Source: Spirochaetes bacterium ADurb.Bin110
Lineage (GTDB): Bacteria > Spirochaetota > Spirochaetia > Treponematales > Rectinemataceae
Direction: 5' to 3'
NCBI GenBank assembly: GCA_002070755.1
Contig: MWDY01000207.1
Span: 1 to 7,692, forward strand
DNA: 7,692 bases
The position numbers and the translations under genes are program-made. This document shows positions 1 through 5,307 of the stretch, one piece after another; within the stretch, counting starts at the first letter, position 1; each line of letters begins with the position of its first letter. The notes below the pieces were generated by a model, which was given only the letters and a program-made list of their open reading frames with translations, made no database searches and was not told the DNA's origin.

Positions 1-347
1 CCGCCCATTATTGCGACGACTTTCATCCTTTTGGGTGGATACCATAGGCCCTTCCTAGTTGCACCGGACATAAAAGCTAGGGTGAAGTCATAGTCCTTGA
101 TTTCTCCGAGATTGAGCAATATTCCATCTAGGAATGAGGATTGCTTATTGGTCTCGGTTATTGCTGGAAGATCTTCGATGAGAGATAAAAGCTCTCTTTT
201 CGATGCGGTATTGACGGCAATCTCCATTCGCTTTTCGTAAATATCGATATCAAGCAGATTTTGCGCAAAACCGTGCTCCAAGCGCTCAATGACATTATTC
301 CTCTCGATTTTTGTAGGACCATGATCGTACTTTTCTAGCTCTGGCAT
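1..347 (-). CDS. DUF1707 / LiaF-like envelope protein, C-terminus cut by window edge
   Basis: This minus-strand frame stays open for 115 codons from ATG at 347-345 to the window edge; the rest lies outside. A ribosome binding site (AAGAGGT) sits about seven bases before the ATG. Residues about 10-61 look like a DUF1707 domain: a short helical module rich in Arg and Glu with the family's closing pattern, here RELLSLIEDLP at 51-61. After a linker, residues about 92-116 (SGATRKGLWYPPKRMKVVAIMGG, read from 94) resemble the start of the LiaF C-terminal beta domain, where 'G..R.G.W..P..l.vvaimGG' is typical. Proteins with this order are usually small envelope-associated proteins linked to cell-wall stress sensing; their molecular job is poorly known. 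No membrane segment is visible in the part present. It is transcribed away from the radical SAM gene. Family call is by pattern recognition, fairly sure for the LiaF-like end and moderate for DUF1707. Confidence 0.75.
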   Translation of the reverse strand, partial: MPELEKYDHGPTKIERNNVIERLEHGFAQNLLDIDIYEKRMEIAVNTASKRELLSLIEDLPAITETNKQSSFLDGILLNLGEIKDYDFTLAFMSGATRKGLWYPPKRMKVVAIMG

Positions 348-515
348 TATGACCTCTTTAGGAGCCGAACGATGTTATGCGATATTATGCCAATAATCCT
401 GCCAAGATGGAAGCATGGTAAGCATAAGCTAGCCAATCTGATATACAGAATTTCAGCATATAGAATCATTGGCTCTCGCCAAAGCTTGATCTAAACATTA
501 TTATAATTCGATACT
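348..515. promoter_or_regulatory. Divergent intergenic region with short dyads
   Basis: This 168-base spacer separates the DUF1707 gene (leftward) from the radical SAM gene (rightward) and should hold both promoters. Seen directly: a dyad ATTAT-GCCA-ATAAT at 384-397; two direct copies of TTATGC at 375-380 and 385-390, ten bases apart; and an imperfect dyad with 7-base perfect outer arms, AGCCAAT at 431-437 and ATTGGCT at 468-474. On the minus strand CATAAT (389-384) and CATAAC (379-374) are possible -10 elements for the DUF1707 gene, but I could not match either to a good -35 at normal spacing. The dyads could be operators; nothing ties them to a named regulator. Confidence 0.4.
502..507 (+). 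promoter_or_regulatory. Consensus -10 box (TATAAT) abutting the radical SAM start codon
   Basis: A perfect TATAAT lies only eight bases before the ATG at 516. Transcription would begin at about 513-516, giving a leaderless or nearly leaderless mRNA. No recognisable -35 element occurs at 16-18 bases upstream (bases 478-485 read GCCAAAG-like), and there is no extended -10 TG, so the call rests on the hexamer, its position and the absence of a Shine-Dalgarno sequence. Confidence 0.5.
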
Positions 516-1529
516 ATGGCGAAAAAGAAAATTGGTCGCAGTGCGGATATGAGCAATCTTTACCATGATAACGGTGGCTATCTTCTAGGCCCCGAATCCC
601 ATCCGAGGGGCAGAGGAGAGTCTGCAATCATCTATCCGGTTATTTCGCGACGAGCTGGAGGGCTTTCATTAGGCATCAATCTTTTTCCTGAGCGCAAGGT
701 CTGCAGCTACGATTGCCCCTATTGTGAGGTTCTGCCCTTTTCCAATCCCGGGGCTAAACTAAAAGCTGGCGATGTAAGCCGTGCCATCCAGAGCTTCTTC
801 GATGAAGAATGGCCAGAGCTCTCCAAGACTTTGGAGCTTAAAGATATTTCGATCTCTGGAAATGGCGAACCTACGCTCTCGCCCTTCTTGGAAGAAGCTT
901 TGTACGCTGCCTGCGAAGCGATTGAGACCAGAGCCAATGAAAAGGATTGCGCAGGGCATTTTGGCCGACACTCGATACCATCCCTTGTCCTTATCACTAA
1001 TTCTACCGGTTTTCTGCGTGCTGATATTAGAGAGCTTCTCACCCGTTTTTACAAAAACTATCCTTTCGAAATCTGGGCAAAGCTCGATGGTGGGACTGAA
1101 GAGTTTCATACACAGCTTTCGCGCTCGCGCTTTCCATTCTCTGAGATTGTGCATGGCATTACGGAATTTTCACACAGTGCTCCTCTGACTCTGCAGACTA
1201 TGGTGATATATGACAATCGAACAGCTAATGTTTATTTCGATTGCCAGGCCTATGCTGCTACTATTAACAAAATTCTCGATGATGGCGGACAGCTAAAGGT
1301 AATTCAGCTCTATACTGTGGCAAGGGCTCCAGTCGAATCATGGGTTGGGCCTGTATCCGATGAGGTAATAGTGACCTTTGCTAGGCAATTATCTTCTCTA
1401 TTGAATAAAATCCAAAAAGAAAAGACTATCTGCAAAAAAATGGAAACTTTTCAGAATCGGGCCTATTCGATTCCAATCTTCTGTTATGGATCGCAGGGGA
1501 AACTGGACTGGAACCATGCCGACCGCTGA
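516..1529 (+). CDS. Radical SAM protein, COG0731 (wyosine-synthase-like) family
   Basis: A 337-residue radical SAM enzyme. The CX3CX2C cluster motif CSYDCPYC gives Cys63, Cys67 and Cys70, which should hold the [4Fe-4S] cluster that cleaves S-adenosylmethionine. Other family marks are YPVISRR at 40-46, SLGINLFP at 51-58, SGNGEPTLSP at 114-123 (SAM-binding strand), ITNST at 160-164, WAKLDGGT at 187-194 and QLYTVARAP at 264-272. These match the bacterial COG0731 branch related to archaeal Taw1/TYW1, which makes the tricyclic base of tRNA-Phe; the bacterial members' substrate is not known, so no tRNA role is claimed. An in-frame TAA at 504-506 rules out an earlier start. ATG 516 is chosen; ATG 549 is possible. 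Neither has a Shine-Dalgarno sequence, and a -10 box touches ATG 516. The end overlaps the PHP gene by 14 bases, so the two are probably co-transcribed. The last 100 bases are A-rich and poor in GC. Confidence 0.9.
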   Translation: MAKKKIGRSADMSNLYHDNGGYLLGPESHPRGRGESAIIYPVISRRAGGLSLGINLFPERKVCSYDCPYCEVLPFSNPGAKLKAGDVSRAIQSFFDEEWPELSKTLELKDISISGNGEPTLSPFLEEALYAACEAIETRANEKDCAGHFGRHSIPSLVLITNSTGFLRADIRELLTRFYKNYPFEIWAKLDGGTEEFHTQLSRSRFPFSEIVHGITEFSHSAPLTLQTMVIYDNRTANVYFDCQAYAATINKILDDGGQLKVIQLYTVARAPVESWVGPVSDEVIVTFARQLSSLLNKIQKEKTICKKMETFQNRAYSIPIFCYGSQGKLDWNHADR

Positions 1530-2367
1530 CCTCCACACTCACTCCAACGCCTCCGATGGCGAGCTTACGCCTGCCGCACTTGTCGAAAAAGCCCGCGCGC
1601 TCGGTCTATCCACCCTCGCTCTCACCGACCACGACACTACTCAAGGCCTAGAGGAAGCGCGCGCGGCTGCTGCCCTTGCGAAGCTCGAGTTCATCCCCGG
1701 CATCGAGATCGAGATCGATTTTGAGCCCGGTGAGTTTCATCTTCTCGGTTATGGAATCGACGAGGCAGCGCCATCGCTTGTAGAAGCCGTAGAAAGACTC
1801 GGCCGCGCTCGGCAGGAGCGCAATTTAGCAATTATCGAGCGCATTATGGAAGCAAAACTCCCTCTTGACTTTTCCCGAATCGAAGCCCTTTTTAGAACTT
1901 CCTATCTAGGTAGGCCGCACCTTGCAGATCTCCTTGTCGAGGCGCATTGCGCTCACAGCCGTCAGGATGCTTTTGACCGCTATCTAGGCAAAGGAAAGCC
2001 TTTCTATATCAAGAAGGCCTGTCTGCCGCTCGAAGAGGCGATTTCGGTGATCCGTGAAGCAGGTGGAGTTGCGGTCATCGCTCATCCTTATTCGCTCTTT
2101 GTTTCAAAAGTGATGCTTGGGGAGCTCTTTGACCAATGGAAAGAAATGGGCATAGAAGGAATAGAAGCCTACCATCCTACGGCTAAATACGGCCAATGTG
2201 CTATTCTCGAGCGCATGGCTCGCCAGCGAGAAATGTTCGTCACCGCTGGCTCAGATTTTCATGGCAAGATGAGGCCTGAATGTGGGCTAGGGCGCACTTC
2301 GGGGAATACGCCTATAGATATACGGTTTCGTGATGAGCTTGTCGCTGCCCTTGAGAGTCGTACTTGA
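1516..2367 (+). CDS. PHP-domain phosphoesterase (RNase AM/YciV, nucleoside bisphosphate phosphatase type)
   Basis: A 283-residue PHP protein, the usual length for the YciV/TrpH group. Metal-binding motifs are all present: DLHTHS at 5-10 (His7, His9), SDG at 13-15 (Asp14), TDHD at 37-40 (His39), PGIEIE at 61-66 (Glu64), FHLLGYG at 74-80 (His75), AHP at 189-191 (His190) and GSDFHG at 245-250 (Asp247, His249). Known members use a tri-metal site to hydrolyse 3',5'-nucleoside bisphosphates or to trim the 5' end of RNA; which applies here cannot be told. Start choice: ATG 1516 puts the first catalytic motif at residue 5, as normal for the family, with AGGGGA about 15 bases upstream, a rather long spacing. 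ATG 1486 would add ten unconserved residues and lacks any Shine-Dalgarno. The first 200 bases are far richer in GC than the gene in front. It overlaps the radical SAM gene, implying one transcript. Confidence 0.9.
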   Translation: MPTADLHTHSNASDGELTPAALVEKARALGLSTLALTDHDTTQGLEEARAAAALAKLEFIPGIEIEIDFEPGEFHLLGYGIDEAAPSLVEAVERLGRARQERNLAIIERIMEAKLPLDFSRIEALFRTSYLGRPHLADLLVEAHCAHSRQDAFDRYLGKGKPFYIKKACLPLEEAISVIREAGGVAVIAHPYSLFVSKVMLGELFDQWKEMGIEGIEAYHPTAKYGQCAILERMARQREMFVTAGSDFHGKMRPECGLGRTSGNTPIDIRFRDELVAALESRT

Positions 2368-2385
2368 TATTCATATCTGAATATC
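2366..2385. repeat. Perfect 8-bp hairpin at the PHP stop codon
   Basis: Arms GATATTCA (2366-2373) and TGAATATC (2378-2385) are exact inverted copies around a four-base loop, starting within the TGA stop codon. There is no T-run after either side, so it is not a classical intrinsic terminator; it may protect the mRNA 3' end or help stop convergent transcription. Confidence 0.45.
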
Positions 2386-2417
2386 GCTACTGATCACCGT
2401 TAAATCTCAAAGCGACC

Positions 2418-2437
2418 TTAAGAGTAATAGCTCTTAA
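2418..2437. repeat. Perfect 7-bp inverted repeat in the convergent spacer
   Basis: TTAAGAG (2418-2424) and CTCTTAA (2431-2437) flank a six-base loop, TAATAG. It lies between the ends of the PHP gene and the AI-2E gene, which run towards each other. It is AT-rich and lacks a clear T-tract, so terminator function is only possible, not shown. Confidence 0.35.
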
Positions 2438-2478
2438 TGACAATTGCACTTGAGAACAAGCGCCCTTAGAAATAGCCC

Positions 2479-3585
2479 CTAGGATTCGCTCTCGCTTTTA
2501 TTATCAGATAATTCGCTCTCCTCATTCAATGCTCTATAGAGATCGCCAGCAGCGATAAAAAGTATGAGGATAATAGGGCCAAGGATGAGCCCGTTGAATC
2601 CAAAGACAGCCAAGCCACCTGTTATGGAGAAAAAAAGCAAAAGAGGATGTATTTTTACCTGTTCACCCAGCACAATTGGCCGAATAAAATTATCGAGTGT
2701 CGCTACAATAACGCTGGCGCAGGCGACAAAAATAATTCCCTTTATAATCTGACCATTCACCGCAAGATAAATCCCCATTGGACCCCATACTACAGTGGTG
2801 CCAAGGAGTGGGACAAAAGATGAAATGGCTGTCAATACTGCCAGAACAAGACTATTCTTGAAACCGAAGATAATGCTCAAGATGAACATCATAAAACCTT
2901 GAAAAAGCGAAACCAGAAAGTACCCGATAACAAGTTGACGGCCTGTTTCGCGGAGCTTGCGCATAAAAAGCCGAGTATACTGAGGAGCTATGGGCATCAT
3001 AGAAACGAATGTGTCTCCTAAGGAACTTGCATCCATCAAGAGATAATACAGGGTGAATATCATGAAACAAATCGTGACTATGAATTTGGAGATATTCTTT
3101 ATGATCGAAGTAGATATTTTTAGAAGTTGATTTGCTCCGGATGCAAGAAGCGACTGCAGCTCTCTCATAGGATCAAAAGTGCTAGCATCATATAAATCAC
3201 CAAGTAGAGACTGAATCGCTGAGCCTATTTGACTCTGAGGATCTATTCTCAACTTATCGATATTGTCCTCTACAAAGCGAAGGGTCGATTTGAGCAAATC
3301 TGCAAGTTGTTGTATCGTTTCGAATGCGAGAAATGCAAGAGGAATAAGAATGATGATAACGCCCAAAATTGACAAGAACAAAGCACTCAATCGGGCGCGC
3401 ATGGTTTTTCGGCCTTTTGCGCCTTCAGGCCCTTTGAGCCTTTTATGAACTGGTTCGAGAAAGACATATAATAAGCCACTCCATAGTATTACGGTTAGAA
3501 AAGGATAGAAGAGTCTTCCAACCAGGAGCAATAATACGAGGAATAGGATTAGAAATGAGATCTTTCGTGGATTTGCAGTTTTCAT
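2479..3585 (-). CDS. AI-2E family transporter (PF01594, old UPF0118)
   Basis: A 368-residue integral membrane protein of the AI-2E family. Hydrophobic segments are visible at about 10-23, 27-44, 67-89, 165-184, 219-240, 245-262, 263-277, 282-297, 309-330 and 331-347, with the family's long soluble stretch at about 90-160 after the third. Family marks in the C-terminal half are FVPLLGTTVVWGP at 257-269, DNFIRPIVLG at 298-307 and the segment from His313 to GLILGP at 332-337. The tail after 350 is short, acidic and serine-rich. Members have been proposed to export autoinducer-2 or exchange sodium for protons, but most are uncharacterised, so the substrate is unknown. It stands alone, pointing leftward, between two rightward operons. 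The start ATG at 3585-3583 is supported by the first membrane segment; only a weak CGGA precedes it. A minus-strand TATAAT at 3666-3661 could be its -10 box. Confidence 0.92.
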   Translation of the reverse strand: MKTANPRKISFLILFLVLLLLVGRLFYPFLTVILWSGLLYVFLEPVHKRLKGPEGAKGRKTMRARLSALFLSILGVIIILIPLAFLAFETIQQLADLLKSTLRFVEDNIDKLRIDPQSQIGSAIQSLLGDLYDASTFDPMRELQSLLASGANQLLKISTSIIKNISKFIVTICFMIFTLYYLLMDASSLGDTFVSMMPIAPQYTRLFMRKLRETGRQLVIGYFLVSLFQGFMMFILSIIFGFKNSLVLAVLTAISSFVPLLGTTVVWGPMGIYLAVNGQIIKGIIFVACASVIVATLDNFIRPIVLGEQVKIHPLLLFFSITGGLAVFGFNGLILGPIILILFIAAGDLYRALNEESELSDNKSESES

Positions 3586-3660
3586 TGTCCGTAATGATAG
3601 TTATTATTGAGGCTTATGGATAGATGCGCTTTATTTAGAGTTCGGTGAAAGCTTTGTCGC

Positions 3661-3666
3661 ATTATA
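3661..3666 (-). promoter_or_regulatory. Possible -10 box of the AI-2E gene
   Basis: Read on the minus strand, bases 3666-3661 spell TATAAT, about 75 bases before the AI-2E start codon. The region 16-18 bases upstream of it has no good -35 match (TGTCTA at 3689-3684), so the call is tentative. Confidence 0.3.
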
Positions 3667-3670
3667 GTTA

Positions 3671-3687
3671 TCTAGGATCAGCCTAGA
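3671..3687. promoter_or_regulatory. Dyad between the AI-2E and rsmI promoters, possible operator
   Basis: TCTAGG (3671-3676) and CCTAGA (3682-3687) are exact inverted copies with a five-base spacer. The right arm overlaps the proposed -35 element of rsmI and the left arm sits just upstream of the proposed AI-2E -10 box, so a bound protein could affect both. No regulator can be named. Confidence 0.3.
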
Positions 3688-3711
3688 CATAATGGCTTGT
3701 AATCGTACACT
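3684..3711 (+). promoter_or_regulatory. Probable promoter of the rsmI operon
   Basis: TAGACA at 3684-3689 (five of six to the -35 consensus) is followed after 16 bases by TACACT at 3706-3711 (four of six to the -10 consensus). Transcription would start near 3718, some three bases before the GTG start codon of rsmI, so the message would be nearly leaderless. Confidence 0.45.
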
Positions 3712-3720
3712 ATTGTCTCT

Positions 3721-4428
3721 GTGAGCACACTTTTCATGATTGCGACACCCATTGGCAATCTCGGAGACATAAGTCTGAGGGCGCTCGAAACGCTCAATTC
3801 TGTAGACATTATTGCCTGCGAGGACACTCGGCACACATTAAAGCTGCTTTCGCACTATGATATTCATAAGCCGTTAATCTCATGCCATTCGTATAATGAA
3901 GAGCAAGGAGCCAAAAGAATTATAAGCCTCCTAAGCGAGGGCAAAGAGGTGGCCTATTGTTCAGATGCAGGAACTCCTGGGCTCTCAGATCCAGGAGCGT
4001 TGCTGGTGCAAATGGCGCGAGCAGCAGGATACAAGGTCGTACCTATTCCCGGGCCAAGCGCTTTTGCTTGCCTTATTAGCGCATCTGGACTACAGGGAAG
4101 GACATTTCTGTTCGATGGTTTTCTTTCACCAAAAGCAGGCAAGAGACGGACAAGACTAAAGGAGCTTCTTGACCGTGAAGAACCCTTTATTCTCTATGAA
4201 TCGCCTTTTCGGATCGGGAAGCTGCTTGCAGATATAGCTTCAATAGATCCAGAAAGAAGGCTGTGTATAGGCAGAGAGCTCACAAAAATACATGAGGAGA
4301 TAATAGAAGGGAGGGCCAAAGAGCTTGCTCTGCGGTTTTTAGCAAAACCAGCCAAAGGCGAGTTTTGTGTACTTGTGCATGGCCAAAAGCCTACGCCTTC
4401 CATGGATGGCAGGGGAAATGAATCATGA
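3721..4428 (+). CDS. rsmI: 16S rRNA (cytidine-1402 2'-O)-methyltransferase RsmI
   Basis: A 235-residue SAM-dependent methyltransferase of the tetrapyrrole-methylase fold; RsmI adds the 2'-O-methyl group to C1402 in the decoding centre of 16S rRNA. Diagnostic motifs: ATPIGNLGD at 8-16, ACEDTRHT at 32-39, SCHSYNE at 54-60, SDAGTPGLSDPG at 81-92, PIPGPSA at 108-114, ILYESPFR at 157-164 and GRELTKIHEE at 184-193. Enterobacterial RsmI is near 286 residues; this one stops after the catalytic domain, so the short C-terminal extension is missing. The start must be GTG 3721: an in-frame TAA at 3700-3702 blocks anything much earlier, and ATG 3736 would cut the first beta strand. No Shine-Dalgarno sequence precedes the GTG, and the likely -10 box is only nine bases upstream. 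The stop overlaps the start of the next methyltransferase gene (ATGA), coupling the two. Confidence 0.95.
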   Translation: MSTLFMIATPIGNLGDISLRALETLNSVDIIACEDTRHTLKLLSHYDIHKPLISCHSYNEEQGAKRIISLLSEGKEVAYCSDAGTPGLSDPGALLVQMARAAGYKVVPIPGPSAFACLISASGLQGRTFLFDGFLSPKAGKRRTRLKELLDREEPFILYESPFRIGKLLADIASIDPERRLCIGRELTKIHEEIIEGRAKELALRFLAKPAKGEFCVLVHGQKPTPSMDGRGNES

Positions 4429-5240
4429 TGGACATCTCTCACTTTGAGAATCTTCATGGACGTGCAAGATTGCGAAAAGCCGTGCTCTTACTCGAGCGGC
4501 TAGAAAGAGAGTGGCGGAAGACCGATCCTCTTTTTATTTCTTGCGAAGACATTGCTTTTTTGAGGCAAATAGCTCAGATTCTTGCCGATTCAAAAGAGAC
4601 ACCATTGGAATGCGTCAAGGCTGCCAGCGATTTTCTCGCATTTTCGTCCGGTTTTAGCGATGGTCTTGATTACTATGGATTTTTACAAGCTGAGAATAGA
4701 TTTCGGCATCGACTCATAGTCATATCTGGCCAGAGTGTTGCTGATTGGGATTTCATAGCTGCATCCAGACCTTCGAGTGGCTATGCCATAAAGAGAGCCG
4801 GCATGCGGGTATTCTTAGAAGACCTACGTTCGCCTTTCAATATAGGAAGCATCTTTCGCACTGCTGAGGCTCTTGGTTTCGAAGAAATAATTCTTTCGCC
4901 AGAATGTGCGGATCCTATGCATCCAAGGGCAATCCGAAGTTCTATGGGAACCATAGAGCGCATGCAATGGCGCAGAGCTGAACTGTCTGAGCTAGATTGT
5001 GCTAAGGGAGTTTTTGCTCTTGAGGTTGGCGGTATTCCTCTTGATAAGTTCTCTTTTCCATTTCCAGGGCTGATGGTCGTTGGCTCTGAAGAGCTTGGAG
5101 TCTCCAATAAAGCTCTGCAATACTGCAGTGCAGGATTCGTTGGAATTCCTCTGGTAGGAACGAAGGCTTCGCTCAATGTTGCAACAGCATTTGGTATTGC
5201 CGGGTATTCATGGTATTATTCTAGAAATCTGCAAGCATGA
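4425..5240 (+). CDS. SpoU/TrmH-family RNA 2'-O-methyltransferase
   Basis: A 271-residue protein whose C-terminal half (about 127-268) is a SPOUT methyltransferase. The three SpoU motifs are present: motif 1 with LEDLRSPFNIGSIFRTAEAL at 131-150 (Asn139, Arg145), motif 2 with VVGSEELGVS at 218-227, and motif 3 from Ile241 to Ala259 with the ASLNVATA core at 248-255. This knot-shaped domain binds SAM and usually acts as a dimer on a ribose in tRNA or rRNA. The target is unknown. Residues 1-125 look helical and lack a recognisable substrate-binding domain such as the L30e-like one of RlmB. ATG 4425 is preferred over ATG 4428 because AGGGGA at 4411-4416 is then eight bases away. The ATGA overlap with rsmI implies translational coupling. 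Confidence 0.88.
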   Translation: MMDISHFENLHGRARLRKAVLLLERLEREWRKTDPLFISCEDIAFLRQIAQILADSKETPLECVKAASDFLAFSSGFSDGLDYYGFLQAENRFRHRLIVISGQSVADWDFIAASRPSSGYAIKRAGMRVFLEDLRSPFNIGSIFRTAEALGFEEIILSPECADPMHPRAIRSSMGTIERMQWRRAELSELDCAKGVFALEVGGIPLDKFSFPFPGLMVVGSEELGVSNKALQYCSAGFVGIPLVGTKASLNVATAFGIAGYSWYYSRNLQA

Positions 5241-5307
5241 TTTGCTTATATTTTGCCATGCTGTTTTGCCGCCAGCATTGAGGCGGTGCAGGCGAAAGGA
5301 ATGTAGA
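5241..5307 (+). promoter_or_regulatory. Spacer within the rsmI-deacetylase gene cluster
   Basis: The 67 bases hold a six-base inverted pair AGCATG (5234-5239) / CATGCT (5257-5262) followed by GTTTT, a second small stem CCGCC (5269-5273) / GGCGG (5282-5286), and the deacetylase ribosome binding site AAAGGA at 5295-5300. I see no good promoter, though TATATT at 5247-5252 resembles a -10 box. The first stem may weaken read-through; co-transcription with the genes in front is still likely. Confidence 0.3.

Noticed and set aside
719..1188. Open frames of 107-135 codons on both strands inside the radical SAM gene
   Set aside because: They are shadows of a gene with complete catalytic motifs; none has a recognisable domain or binding site.
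1486..1515. Earlier ATG (1486) as start of the PHP gene
   Set aside because: It adds ten residues without family similarity, has no ribosome binding site and deepens the overlap to 44 bases. ATG 1516 places the first metal motif at residue 5 as is normal.
5176..5307. Earlier ATG (5176) for the deacetylase
   Set aside because: The extra 44 residues overlap the methyltransferase gene and are not deacetylase-like; the good binding site at 5295-5300 points to ATG 5308.
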